Source of the DNA: Oscillospiraceae bacterium
Lineage (GTDB): Bacteria > Bacillota > Clostridia > Oscillospirales > Acutalibacteraceae
DNA length: 52,249 nucleotides
Direction of reading: 5' to 3'
Assembly (NCBI GenBank): GCA_009785335.1
Contig: WQWM01000015.1
Location: forward strand, 1 to 52,249
The notes beneath the pieces are model-generated. The model was given only the letters and a program-made list of their open reading frames with translations. It was not told the origin of the DNA and did not search any database. Positions 1 through 7,973 of the stretch are shown piece by piece (position 1 is the first letter of the stretch; each line of letters begins with the position of its first letter). The position numbers and the translations under genes are program-made.

Positions 1-30
1 AAAATTTCCGCACGATTTCGCTAAAATCAA

Positions 31-59
31 TTGACAAGCACCTCCCTTTCTGTTACACT
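31..59 (+). promoter_or_regulatory. Sigma-A promoter of the SCP2/aminotransferase cluster
   Basis: TTGACA at 31-36 and TACACT at 54-59 are separated by 17 bases. The start of the first gene lies about 30 bases downstream behind an AGGAGG site, so this is the likely promoter for the operon. Confidence 0.7.
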
Positions 60-90
60 ATATATAACAAGAAAATTAGGAGGATATCCC

Positions 91-861
91 ATGGACCAGA
101 AAACGTTGGCGTATATTAACATGCATGCCGTTATCGGCGCACTGGAGAATCTCTGCGAGCTCGACCCCGAAGCAGGCAAACTAATGACCAACCAAAAACC
201 GGTGGTTGTTGCCTGGGATGTGGCGGGCGGCCCGAAGGCTACCCTCACCTTTGCAAACGGCCGCATGCGGCAAGACACCGGCATTTTGCCCAAGCATCAC
301 CTGAAGATGAAATGCAATAGCTGTGCGCAATTTAACCAAGTGGTGGCAGGCACTGCCAACCCCGTGCCTGTGCCCAAAGGCGGTGGCGTTGCTGCGCTGA
401 AGTTTATGCTCAACGACTTCAAGTCCCTTACTGATCGACTGGAAACCTATCTGCGTGCCACACCCGAAGCATTGGCAGATCCCGCATTTTCAACCATCAG
501 CACCAAATTGATGCTTAACGTGATTGGCGTGGCCATCAGCCAAATTGGTGACTATGATCCGGTTGGCAAATTCAGTGCAAAATATATCACCGACGGCGAC
601 GTGCAAATTTCAATTAAAGATGACCTAGGTGTCACGATTCGTGTGAAGAATCACTTCCTCACCACCATTAAACAGCGCCCCGAAACCCCCAGCGCAATCA
701 TGGAATTTGAATCCCTTGAACTGGCCCGTGCATTGTTTGATGGCAAAGTGAACGCCATGAGCTGCATTGGTCAAGGCCAAATTGTGATGGGCGGCAAAAT
801 CAACATGCTCGATAACGTCAACCGTATTCTTGACCGCGTGCCGTTGTACTTAGCTTCCTAA
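91..861 (+). CDS. SCP2-like lipid/sterol-carrier domain protein (first of two paralogues)
   Basis: Predicted 256-residue cytosolic protein with no signal peptide or membrane segment. The ATG at 91 is chosen because an AGGAGG site sits 8 bases upstream; the frame is open further upstream but lies in the promoter. The C-terminal half (approximately residues 150-250) has the alternating strand and helix pattern of SCP2-type lipid-binding folds, with an IKDDLGVTIRVKN strand pair and a GQGQIVMGGKINM strand near the end. It resembles the product of the gene at 6166 in layout (MDQxTL start, similar length), and the two bracket the aminotransferase/transketolase cluster. Such domains bind hydrophobic ligands or act as carriers; ligand and reaction are unknown here. 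Assignment to SCP2 is from pattern memory, not a search. Confidence 0.65.
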   Translation: MDQKTLAYINMHAVIGALENLCELDPEAGKLMTNQKPVVVAWDVAGGPKATLTFANGRMRQDTGILPKHHLKMKCNSCAQFNQVVAGTANPVPVPKGGGVAALKFMLNDFKSLTDRLETYLRATPEALADPAFSTISTKLMLNVIGVAISQIGDYDPVGKFSAKYITDGDVQISIKDDLGVTIRVKNHFLTTIKQRPETPSAIMEFESLELARALFDGKVNAMSCIGQGQIVMGGKINMLDNVNRILDRVPLYLAS

Positions 862-873
862 GGAGATTTTGAA

Positions 874-1164
874 ATGATGATTCGCCCCGTAGAAGACTTA
901 CAGAAGAACTTTAGCGACCTCAGACAATATTGCAAAGAATTTAACAAGCCTGTTTTCCTCACGGAAGACGGGAAAGGCGAGTTTGTGCTAATGAGCCACG
1001 AACACTACGAAGCGATGCAAGAGGAGCTGGATTTAACTGTAGCATTATTCGAGTCACAGCTGGAGTTTGCTGAAGACGGTAAGTCGTATAGCATGGATGA
1101 AGTTGACCTAATGTTACGGGAGGTTATCGATGAGCCTGCAAAGTACAGAGAACAAGCCGCTTGA
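874..1164 (+). CDS. Phd/YefM-family antitoxin
   Basis: A 96-residue protein of the size and layout of Phd/YefM antitoxins: an N-terminal DNA-binding part (RPVEDLQKNFSDLRQYCKE, then PVFLTEDGKGEFVLMSHEHYE, where the usual family pattern is a strand-turn-strand followed by a Y-E helix) and an acidic, extendable C-terminus expected to wrap the toxin. It follows the SCP2 gene by 12 bases with its own AAGGAG site and overlaps the toxin gene by 35 bases, which suggests translational coupling. Antitoxins of this type usually repress their own operon; no separate promoter is evident here, so it may be read from the upstream promoter. Family call is confident, specificity is unknown. Confidence 0.85.
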   Translation: MMIRPVEDLQKNFSDLRQYCKEFNKPVFLTEDGKGEFVLMSHEHYEAMQEELDLTVALFESQLEFAEDGKSYSMDEVDLMLREVIDEPAKYREQAA

Positions 1165-1459
1165 GATAGTGTGGAGAGCGAAGGCGATAGCAGATGTTAA
1201 GAGCATAGTTCACTATATTAGCCAATATAGCACAACGGCTGCGCACAATCAACGCCAGCGCATTCGCTCGCGCATCGAAAGCGTGAGCGAAGCACCGGGT
1301 ATCGGAAAGCCAGCACAAAGCAACGCACATGCCGCGCGCGGCGTGCGCTATACCACCGAAGGTCGGTATTACATTTACTACGAAGTTGTTGGCACACAGT
1401 TGAGAATTTTGCGTGTCCGCCATACATCGCGTGACATACTTGAAAACAACATTGATTAA
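1130..1459 (+). CDS. RelE/ParE-superfamily toxin
   Basis: A 109-residue basic protein with the ParE/RelE fold signature: an N-terminal helix pair (IVWRAKAIADVKSIVHYISQYS), a middle strand segment ending in GVRYTTEGRYYIYYEV and the closing strand LRILRVRHTSRDI, where the final R-x-R-H pattern is typical of the family. ParE-like members poison gyrase and RelE-like members cleave ribosome-bound mRNA; the sequence does not tell which. The start at 1130 has a GGGAGGT site inside the antitoxin gene. The pair interrupts an otherwise metabolic operon, placed between the SCP2-like gene and the aminotransferase, which points to insertion after the operon formed. Confidence 0.85.
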   Translation: MSLQSTENKPLEIVWRAKAIADVKSIVHYISQYSTTAAHNQRQRIRSRIESVSEAPGIGKPAQSNAHAARGVRYTTEGRYYIYYEVVGTQLRILRVRHTSRDILENNID

Positions 1460-1471
1460 AGGAGAAACACC

Positions 1472-2737
1472 ATGCAAACATACACCTACCCAAAATCACA
1501 AGAATGGTTCCAACGTGCGCTGAAAGTCATTCCCTCGGGCATCTATGGACACAAAGGCCCCGCGCACGGCAACTTCATTCCCGTTGAAAATTGGCCTCTC
1601 GTTAGCGCAAAAGCCAAAGGCACCTATATGTGGGACGTGGACGGCAACAAGTTCATCGACTACATGTGCGGCTTTGGCGTGAACATTCTGGGCTATTGCG
1701 ATGAAGACGTGAACAACGCTGCCATCAAGCAAATGAGCGTGGGCGACTGCCTGACCACCCCCACGCATAAAATTATTGAATACGCCGAACTGCTGACCGA
1801 CACCGTGAAAAGTGCGGACTGGGCATTCTTTTGCAAAAACGGCGGCGACGCCACCACCGGCGCGATTCTCACAGCACGCCACCACACCCGCAAGTCCAAA
1901 GTGATTTTCGTCAACGGCTTTTATCATGGCGTGGGCATGTGGACACAAAAAATCGACTATCCCGGTATTCAACCCGGCGATGTGGCTGGCAACTTGTATA
2001 TTCCCTTCAACGACATCCCCGCGCTGGAAAAAGTCCTTGCGGAAAACGAAGGCGAAATCGCTGCGTTCATCGGCACACCTTATATGCACGGCATCTTTAA
2101 AGACAACGTGCTGCCGGAAGATGGTTATTGGCAAAAAGTGCGCGAACTGTGCACCAAGCACGGCGTTGTGCTGATTCTCGATGATGTGCGCTGCGGTTTC
2201 CGCCTTGACATGGCCGGCAGCGACCATTACTACGGCTTTGAAGCAGACATCATTTGCTTCTGCAAAGCATTGGCCAACGGCTGGCCGGTGAGCGCCGTTT
2301 GCGGCAAAGAAGAATTTAAGCCTGCCATCAGCAGCTTGAGCTTTACGGGCAGCTATTGGCAAAGCTCGGTGCCCTTTGCAGCGGGCATTGCAGCCATTGA
2401 AAAAATGAAGAAAATCGACATCTGCAAGGTGCTGAAAGATAACAGCACCAAGTTGTGCAACGCCTTTGCTGCTGCCGCCGAAAACAACGGCTTTGATTTA
2501 GTCATCAGCGGTGAGCCGCAATTGTTCTACTTCCGCATTGCCAACGACCCCAACATGTTCGCGCACCAACAATGGATTGCTGAAATGATGGTTCGCGGCG
2601 TGTTCCTCACCGGGCACCACAACCACTTCACCTGTGCAGCGCTGAGTGATGACGACATCAAAGTCACCGCCGAAGTGGCCGATGAAGCCTTCAAAATTGT
2701 GCGCAAGAATAATCCGCAACTGCAATATAGCAATTAA
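1472..2737 (+). CDS. Class III PLP-dependent aminotransferase (glutamate-1-semialdehyde aminomutase-like)
   Basis: A 421-residue protein of full family length. It shows the class III aminotransferase landmarks: the WDVDGNKFIDY entry strand, a phosphate-binding region around KNGGDATTGAIL (approximately residues 117-128), the DDVRCGFR segment carrying the PLP-contacting aspartate, and the Schiff-base lysine in CFCKALANGWPVSAVCG. It resembles glutamate-1-semialdehyde aminomutase and related amino-sugar or keto-acid aminotransferases rather than ornithine or acetylornithine enzymes. No haem genes are nearby, so a role in the local transketolase/SCP2 cluster is more likely than tetrapyrrole synthesis. 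Starts with ATG behind AAAGGAGAAACACC. Substrate unknown. Confidence 0.85.
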   Translation: MQTYTYPKSQEWFQRALKVIPSGIYGHKGPAHGNFIPVENWPLVSAKAKGTYMWDVDGNKFIDYMCGFGVNILGYCDEDVNNAAIKQMSVGDCLTTPTHKIIEYAELLTDTVKSADWAFFCKNGGDATTGAILTARHHTRKSKVIFVNGFYHGVGMWTQKIDYPGIQPGDVAGNLYIPFNDIPALEKVLAENEGEIAAFIGTPYMHGIFKDNVLPEDGYWQKVRELCTKHGVVLILDDVRCGFRLDMAGSDHYYGFEADIICFCKALANGWPVSAVCGKEEFKPAISSLSFTGSYWQSSVPFAAGIAAIEKMKKIDICKVLKDNSTKLCNAFAAAAENNGFDLVISGEPQLFYFRIANDPNMFAHQQWIAEMMVRGVFLTGHHNHFTCAALSDDDIKVTAEVADEAFKIVRKNNPQLQYSN

Positions 2738-2749
2738 GAACAAGATTAT

Positions 2750-2776
2750 GGGGGTTGGGCACCGGCCTAACCCCCG
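2750..2776 (+). other. Stable intercistronic hairpin
   Basis: GGGGGTTGGGC and GGCCTAACCCCC form a nearly perfect stem with a four-base loop between the aminotransferase and hydrolase genes. No T tract follows, so it is more likely an mRNA-stabilising or processing element than an intrinsic terminator. Confidence 0.5.
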
Positions 2777-2794
2777 TCACGAAAGAGGAAACTC

Positions 2795-3877
2795 ATGTTG
2801 AGCGTTTTGGGCAGCATTGTGATGGCGTTGGCGGTGTGGCTAACCACATTCAACGGTTGGTTTTTTGCGCAGCCACCGCTGGTGAATAATCTGCCCGATT
2901 GGGTGAACCTCACCGAAATTCGTGCCAAACATAACATCGTTAGCACGGCGGTGTTTGGAAGCAGCGAAACCAGCATGCTGGTTTACTATGCCGGCGCAGG
3001 CGCTGTGGTCTATGAAGAATATCGCCGTGGTTTTAATGCCGAAAGCGTTCACTCGCTCAATAGCGCAACCAAGTCGTTTTTGTCCACCATGGTGGGTATG
3101 CTCATTTATGATGGCTATCTTGATGGAGTACATCAACTGGTATATCCGTTTTTTCCTGAGGCTGACCTGCCCGACGACTGCAGCAAACGCAGCATGACCT
3201 TGCACCATTTGCTCACCATGCGCGGCGGCCTGCCGTGGATTGGCCAGCGACCATCGCTGGATTTTATGCTGTGTGAAGAAGACAGCGGGCTAGCTGCATT
3301 TCTCACACCACAGCGGCACGAGCCCGGCGCACGGTTTGTATATGACGGCGGGGCGGGCATGCAAATTCTGCTGGCGGTGATGGAACGCGCCACGGGGCAA
3401 TATTATCACGAACTGCTGCAAGCGCGCATCTTTGACCCAATGGGGATGACCAGCGCGCACCAAGGCATTTGGACGGCTGACGGCCGTGCCAAGGGTGGCG
3501 CAGGGCTCTATATGACGACGCGCGATTTGATGGCGTTCGGTCTGATTTATCTTTATGACGGCGTGATTGACGGTGTGCGCGTGTTGCCCGAAGGTTGGGT
3601 GGAAGAAACTCTACTTAACAACGATACCTATCATGCGCTGTGGGTGTTGCCTTATAATCTGCTGTTTTGGGGCAATAACTATGTGCCCGGCTTGGGGCGC
3701 AGTGCGCGTGCGCAGGGCTTTGCGGGGCAGTTGGTTTCCATCTATCCCGACAGCGGGCTAGTGGTTGCACGCACTGGTGGCGTGGGACTAATTGGCGATG
3801 GCACTGGTGCATGGCCGCTCATTCGTCGTAATGGTAGCTTTTTGTACTTACTGCCCACTTGGTTGTGGTTTATCTAG
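2795..3877 (+). CDS. Membrane-anchored class C beta-lactamase-fold serine hydrolase
   Basis: A 360-residue protein with an N-terminal hydrophobic segment (residues 1-25) that is a signal anchor or signal peptide, then a serine beta-lactamase/D-alanyl-D-alanine carboxypeptidase fold. The SxxK catalytic motif is SATK at residues 90-93, followed by a LHHLLTMRGG segment typical of class C/esterase members. The second motif is YDG (in RFVYDGGAGMQ) in place of Y-x-N, and the third region is RTGG near the C-terminus in place of KTG. These substitutions fit esterase or transpeptidase-like relatives (EstB/AmpH type) more than true beta-lactamases. Its place in a metabolic operon suggests hydrolysis of a product at the cell surface. 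Start is ATG after GAGG. Confidence 0.8.
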   Translation: MLSVLGSIVMALAVWLTTFNGWFFAQPPLVNNLPDWVNLTEIRAKHNIVSTAVFGSSETSMLVYYAGAGAVVYEEYRRGFNAESVHSLNSATKSFLSTMVGMLIYDGYLDGVHQLVYPFFPEADLPDDCSKRSMTLHHLLTMRGGLPWIGQRPSLDFMLCEEDSGLAAFLTPQRHEPGARFVYDGGAGMQILLAVMERATGQYYHELLQARIFDPMGMTSAHQGIWTADGRAKGGAGLYMTTRDLMAFGLIYLYDGVIDGVRVLPEGWVEETLLNNDTYHALWVLPYNLLFWGNNYVPGLGRSARAQGFAGQLVSIYPDSGLVVARTGGVGLIGDGTGAWPLIRRNGSFLYLLPTWLWFI

Positions 3878-3903
3878 GGCATAAAAAGTGAAGGGGAGAG
3901 ATT

Positions 3904-4122
3904 ATGTCTGACGTGTTGCAATATTTTGTGGGGAAGCATTGTATTCTCACGCTAGGCAATGGCTTAAACTCAAACCAAATTGTTGGTGTGATAAAAGCAG
4001 TGGATGACCATTACATCAGCTTGGGTGAACCAGGCAATTTTAGTGTTGTGCAGCTCAATGCAGTTGTGCAAATTCGCGAACATCCAACCAACAAGAACGG
4101 CAAGAAAAAACTTGTTGTTTAA
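3904..4122 (+). CDS. Small Sm-like beta-barrel protein (DUF6897-like)
   Basis: A 72-residue protein with an N-terminal helix (DVLQYFVGKHCIL), then short beta strands (GVIKAVDDHYISL, FSVVQLNAVVQIRE) and a lysine-rich tail (NKNGKKKLVV). The arrangement matches small Sm-like barrels in Firmicutes that I associate with DUF6897; the function of that group is not known to me. It starts at ATG behind GGGGAG and sits between the hydrolase and the transketolase genes, co-directional with both. It could bind RNA or serve as a small scaffold; both are speculative. Confidence 0.6.
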   Translation: MSDVLQYFVGKHCILTLGNGLNSNQIVGVIKAVDDHYISLGEPGNFSVVQLNAVVQIREHPTNKNGKKKLVV

Positions 4123-4168
4123 GTTATACATACTTGTAATCTAAAACTATAAATCTAGGAGGACCAAC

Positions 4169-5038
4169 ATGGCACTAACCAAACAGGAATGGGTAGCTCT
4201 TGAGAAAAAAGCACATGAGCTGCGCACACTGTGTCTGGACACCACCAATTGGGCGGGGAGCGGACACATCGGCGGAGGCCTGAGTTGCATGGACATTCTC
4301 ACCATGCTGTATCACAAACACCTCAATCTCAGCGACGACCCCAACTGGGAAGATCGCGACCGCTTCATCCTCAGCAAAGGGCATGCAGGCATTGCCTATG
4401 CTCCTGCGCTCATCAGCCGCGGCTACAACGATGTTGAACAGCTGAAAACCTTCAACCTCACTAATTCTAAGATGGGTATTCACCTCGACAGCAACAAGGT
4501 TGACGGCGTGGACGCCAGCACCGGCAGTCTGGGACATGGGATTTCCATCGCGGTGGGCACCGCATTGGCCGCACGTGTGCAAAAGAAAAGTTGGCTGACC
4601 TATTGCATCACCGGCGACGGCGAGCTCAACGAAGGCCAAGTGTGGGAAGCCGCCATGGCTGCCGCACACTTTGGCTGCACCAACCTCATCACCTTTGTGG
4701 ACCGCAACAATTGCATGATTGACGGCCGCACGGAAGATATTATGGCGCTTGAACCCCTGGCCGACAAATGGGCGGCGTTTGGCTTCATCGTGAAAGAAAT
4801 TGATGGCCAAAACCTCAACGAAATTGACGATGCCATTGAATTTGCCAAAGCCAACACGACCAATCAACCCGTGTTGATTTTGTGCAACACCAAAAAAGGC
4901 GCAGGCATCGCCAACATTGAAGATAACTATCTGTGGCACTACGGCGCGATGGACGAAGCGATGTATGAAAAATCCAAAGCAGAGCTGGCAGCATATCATC
5001 AAGCGCGTTTGGTGCGTGCAGAAAGGGAGGGTAGCTGA
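4169..5038 (+). CDS. Transketolase, N-terminal (thiamine diphosphate-binding) subunit
   Basis: A 289-residue protein equal to the PP domain of transketolase. It carries the H-x-GG substrate/ThDP region (SGHIGGGLSCMD), the conserved SKGHAG segment, and the ThDP-magnesium motif GDGELNEGQVWEAA followed about 30 residues later by DRNNCMIDG. The split form (N- and C-terminal subunits as separate genes) is common in Firmicutes and archaea and also in specialised transketolases, for example those acting on apulose phosphate. The start is ATG behind AGGAGG. The product must pair with the subunit encoded at 5109 to be active. Whether it serves the pentose phosphate pathway or a pathway-specific step is open. 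Confidence 0.93.
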   Translation: MALTKQEWVALEKKAHELRTLCLDTTNWAGSGHIGGGLSCMDILTMLYHKHLNLSDDPNWEDRDRFILSKGHAGIAYAPALISRGYNDVEQLKTFNLTNSKMGIHLDSNKVDGVDASTGSLGHGISIAVGTALAARVQKKSWLTYCITGDGELNEGQVWEAAMAAAHFGCTNLITFVDRNNCMIDGRTEDIMALEPLADKWAAFGFIVKEIDGQNLNEIDDAIEFAKANTTNQPVLILCNTKKGAGIANIEDNYLWHYGAMDEAMYEKSKAELAAYHQARLVRAEREGS

Positions 5039-5108
5039 GTTGAACGTGATCAAAAATTTCTGTCGGGCTACCCAAGTTAAAATTACAGCAATAGGAGGAG
5101 CGAGCTAA

Positions 5109-6119
5109 ATGGCTGGTGGATTGACTTTTACGGCAGCGGATTCGACCAAATTGGCAACCGCTGAATATTACGGCAAAGCCCTATGTGAACTGGGCGAACA
5201 ACATCCCGAAATCGTGGCACTGACCGCGGACCTAGCGAAATCAACCAAAATTGGCATGTTCGGCGATAAATTCCCCGAGCGTTTCTTCAACGTGGGCATT
5301 GCCGAGCAAAACCTGATGAGCATGGCAGCGGGCATGGCCAAAGCTGGCCTAGTGCCCTTTGTGAGCGCGTTTAGCGTGTTCACCTCGCTGCGTGCGGCAG
5401 ACCAAGTGCACGCCAACATTTGCTATCAAAACGCAAACGTGAAGATCATCGCCACCCATGGCGGCACTTCGTTTGGTCAAGCGGGCAGCACGCACCACGC
5501 CATCGTGGATTTCGCGATTCAACGTGCGTTCCCCAACATGACCCTCGTTTGCCCCGCCGACGGCATGGAAACCGTGAACGCTGTGCGTGCGGCCTATGAA
5601 ACTCCCGGCCCGTTCTACATCCGCATTAACCGCGGCTTTGACAGGGTGGTGTATGACAGCACCGACTATGGCTTCCAGCTGGGCAAAGCGCAAACCATGC
5701 GCGACGGCACCGACATCACCATCATTGCTTGCGGCAGCTGTGTGTTCACGGCAACTCAGGCCGCAGATTTCCTGAAAAACGCCGATGGTTTGAGCGTGCG
5801 CGTGCTGAACATGCACACCATTAAGCCTTTGGATGTGGAAGCAATTCGCAAGGCCGTGGATGACACGCGCCGCATTATCGTGGCCGAAGACCACACCGTT
5901 AACGGTGGTTTGGGCAGCGCGGTGTGCGAAGTGGTGGCTGAATACGGCAAAGGTTGCGCGGTCAAACGTCTTGGCTGGCAAGATAGCTTCAGCACCATCG
6001 GTCTGCACGAAGACCTGATGAACATCGCTGGCATTGACCAAAATGGCCTTGCTTCCGCTGTGCGTGAAGTGATGAACAAAGATTTCGAGGCCGACGACAA
6101 CTGGGACGACGAGGTATAA
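5109..6119 (+). CDS. Transketolase, C-terminal (Pyr plus C) subunit
   Basis: A 336-residue protein that matches the pyrimidine-binding and C-terminal domains of transketolase. The catalytic glutamate lies in FNVGIAEQNLMSMAAGMA, and the THGG and ADGMET segments follow as in the family. A GGAGGAG site precedes the ATG, and the gap of 70 bases to the N-terminal subunit gene has no other convincing gene. An R3-type repeat (GTCGCTTCGCTGTG) begins directly after the TAA stop. Together with the upstream gene it forms a complete two-subunit enzyme transferring two-carbon ketol units. Confidence 0.93.
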   Translation: MAGGLTFTAADSTKLATAEYYGKALCELGEQHPEIVALTADLAKSTKIGMFGDKFPERFFNVGIAEQNLMSMAAGMAKAGLVPFVSAFSVFTSLRAADQVHANICYQNANVKIIATHGGTSFGQAGSTHHAIVDFAIQRAFPNMTLVCPADGMETVNAVRAAYETPGPFYIRINRGFDRVVYDSTDYGFQLGKAQTMRDGTDITIIACGSCVFTATQAADFLKNADGLSVRVLNMHTIKPLDVEAIRKAVDDTRRIIVAEDHTVNGGLGSAVCEVVAEYGKGCAVKRLGWQDSFSTIGLHEDLMNIAGIDQNGLASAVREVMNKDFEADDNWDDEV

Positions 6120-6165
6120 TGTCGCTTCGCTGTGCATTATTATAGCGATATAAAGGAGAGAATGA

Positions 6166-6963
6166 ATGGATCAAAATACTCTATTCGCGTATAAGATATT
6201 TCTTAACGCAGCGCTGCCGTTGGTGAAAGTCATTGCCACTGACGTGCCCAGCCTTGCGCAAAAATTCAAGAAAGCACACTGCGTGTTTCAAGTGAGCGCG
6301 CTGTGCCCGCAAGCGCCCGAGGGCAAAGTGGCCACGCACTTCACCGTGAACAACGGCGAATGGCTGGTGTGTGCCGACAAAGTTTGCACCAATGCCATGG
6401 TGGAACTGGAATTTAGCTCCGTTGAAAAGTTCGTGGATTTCTTCAAAGGCAACATGATGGCGCTGCCGAAAATCAAAGGCGCGATGAAACATTTTGGCAT
6501 GTTCACGGCGTTCATGGGCGTACTGATGAAAATGAGCGGGCTGCTGGGTGCAAAAGAACCGCCCAAAGATGAGGAAACGAAAGTCCTGCTCGTTAAGGCG
6601 TTTTTCTATTTGCTGAGCAGCGGCATCAGCGCGCTGAACAAAAATGGCCACGAGGAAATCAAAGACTGGACCAGCAAAAGTCCCGACCGTGTGTATAGTT
6701 GGGCCGTGAATGGTCACCCTGAGGTGTCGGCTTATTTGCGCATCAAGGCGGGCAACAGCCGCGCCGGCCGCGGTGAATACAAGCGCGCCATGCCCTTTTT
6801 CACCTTGCGCTTTGATAGCTTGGACAGCGCACTGGGCATTCTCATGGCGACTGACGACATGATGGATGCCACCAAAGCTGGCCGTCTCATCATGGATGGC
6901 GCACCTGAATTCGGCGCACAACTTGGCGCGTTCATGCTCGTGGTTGGTGGTTTCGCGAAGTAG
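6166..6963 (+). CDS. SCP2-like protein (second paralogue)
   Basis: A 265-residue soluble protein, starting MDQNTL after AAAGGAGAG, that parallels the first gene of the cluster. A strand-rich SCP2-type core lies in the N-terminal half (THFTVNNGEWLVC, AMVELEFSSVEKFVDFFKG), followed by a helical segment rich in methionine and glycine (approximately residues 100-130) and a second mixed region. The FSSVEKFVDFFKGN helix is typical for the lid of SCP2 domains. It closes the operon; a T-rich hairpin repeat follows. A carrier or ligand-sequestering role for the transketolase/aminotransferase product is an inference from position only. Confidence 0.6.
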   Translation: MDQNTLFAYKIFLNAALPLVKVIATDVPSLAQKFKKAHCVFQVSALCPQAPEGKVATHFTVNNGEWLVCADKVCTNAMVELEFSSVEKFVDFFKGNMMALPKIKGAMKHFGMFTAFMGVLMKMSGLLGAKEPPKDEETKVLLVKAFFYLLSSGISALNKNGHEEIKDWTSKSPDRVYSWAVNGHPEVSAYLRIKAGNSRAGRGEYKRAMPFFTLRFDSLDSALGILMATDDMMDATKAGRLIMDGAPEFGAQLGAFMLVVGGFAK

Positions 6964-6984
6964 TTTTGCGCTCGCCGCGCAGGC

Positions 6985-7067
6985 GTTACTTTTCTTTAAA
7001 GAAAAGTAACCAAAAGAACTTTAGCCGCTTCGCGGTGGATCATTTATGAGAGCGTAAGAAGAAAGTC
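6985..7067. repeat. R3-type repeat with T-rich hairpin between convergent genes
   Basis: GTTACTTTTC and GAAAAGTAAC form a hairpin at 6985-7010, followed by CAAAAGAACTTTAG and CCGCTTCGCGGTGGA. The same order recurs at 37139 and, inverted, at 36030-36125. It lies between the convergent SCP2-like and truB genes and may act as a bidirectional terminator. Confidence 0.7.
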
Positions 7068-7973
7068 CTATTCCCCTCCGTGGAGGGGTGCCCTCGCAAG
7101 AGCGGGGTGGTTAACGAGTAAGCGGGCAATTGCAAGCTCTTCGCCCTGCACACGCCCTAGGCCTAAGAAAATATCTTCATGGAAGACCCGGTAGAGCTCA
7201 CCCTCTATCGGGTCGAAGTTTTCTTTAATAGGACACAGCGAAGCGACGAAGCTGCACCGCAGGTGCCCGCCGTTTGCAAAGCGTACTGCCTGCGCTGCAC
7301 TCACCTGCACTTTCGGGTAGCTCGCAAGCGCATCCTCAATCGCTAAAATCGGCGCATCAGCGATGTCTTCAAGGGGCGTGCATTGCGCGATGTCAAAGCC
7401 GTTGGCCGCCACGCGCCGCAAGGTAGTCATGCATGCACCGCAGCCCAGCGCACGGCCTAGGTCGTCAATCAAACTGCGCACATAAGTGCCCGCTGAGCAC
7501 TCCACATAAAGCGCATCGCCCACAAGTTCCAGCGCGAAAATCTCCACGGGGCGGGGTTCGCGTTCGATTTCAATGCCTTGCCGTGCGAGTTCATATAGCC
7601 GCTTTCCATCACGTTTTAGTGCGCTGACCATCGGTGGCACCTGCATGATGTTGCCGCGAAATGGTGCAAGCGCAGCGGCAATTTGCTCGTGTGAGACACT
7701 AACGGGCTGCTGCGTGAGCACCTCGCCGGTGATGTCAAGCGTGGTGGTGGTGGTGCCAAGCTTGAAGCCCGCAAGATAGGCCTTGCGATGGCTGGGCAAG
7801 AACTGGGCAAAACGCGTCGCGCCCCCAAGCAAAATCGGCAAAACGCCGGTGGCAAGGGGGTCTAGCGTGCCGGTATGCCCGGCTTTTTTGCAGTTTAGCG
7901 CGCGCCGCACACGGTTAACGGCGGTGAACGACGTGATATCTTCGGGCTTGTCCAGCAGAATTAGTCCGCACAT
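7068..7973 (-). CDS. truB: tRNA pseudouridine(55) synthase TruB
   Basis: A 301-residue enzyme that makes pseudouridine 55 in the T loop of tRNAs. The catalytic aspartate is D38 in GHTGTLDPLATGVLP, and the KxY and RLYELAR motifs follow as usual. It overlaps nrnA by 13 bases at the end of the nusA-infB operon. Two parts are unusual. Residues of approximately 236-249 (LRCSFVASLCPI) are encoded by a copy of the R3 repeat placed between the catalytic domain and the PUA-like C-terminal strand EGELYRVF. The final residues (LVNHPALARAPLHGGE) and stop are encoded by the R2 repeat. The conserved core is intact, so the enzyme is likely active. Confidence 0.95.
   Translation of the reverse strand: MCGLILLDKPEDITSFTAVNRVRRALNCKKAGHTGTLDPLATGVLPILLGGATRFAQFLPSHRKAYLAGFKLGTTTTTLDITGEVLTQQPVSVSHEQIAAALAPFRGNIMQVPPMVSALKRDGKRLYELARQGIEIEREPRPVEIFALELVGDALYVECSAGTYVRSLIDDLGRALGCGACMTTLRRVAANGFDIAQCTPLEDIADAPILAIEDALASYPKVQVSAAQAVRFANGGHLRCSFVASLCPIKENFDPIEGELYRVFHEDIFLGLGRVQGEELAIARLLVNHPALARAPLHGGE
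7071..7114. repeat. R2 repeat forming the 3' end of truB
   Basis: TTCCCCTCCGTGGAGGGGTG and the following CTCGCAAGAGCGGGGTGGTT match copies at 13637, 35755 (inverted) and 37214. On the minus strand it encodes the last residues of TruB and abuts its stop codon. Confidence 0.8.
7227..7265. repeat. R3 repeat copy inside truB
   Basis: TAGGACACAGCGAAGCGACG followed by a CACCGCAGGTG palindrome half. The same pair of segments occurs between genes at 25131-25175 and inverted at 38790-38814. Here it is translated within TruB in frame. Confidence 0.8.

Noticed and set aside
1496-2362. Long minus-strand open frame opposite the aminotransferase gene
   Set aside because: It is the usual antisense shadow of a codon-biased gene; no start signal and low-complexity His/Ala-rich product.
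2750-2776. Terminator between aminotransferase and hydrolase
   Set aside because: The hairpin is strong but lacks a T tract on either strand, so it is listed as a structural element only.
5040-5108. A 22-codon TTG-started frame between the two transketolase subunit genes
   Set aside because: No ribosome binding site for it, no hydrophobic or conserved pattern, and it ends over the AGGAGG of the next gene; most likely leader sequence only.
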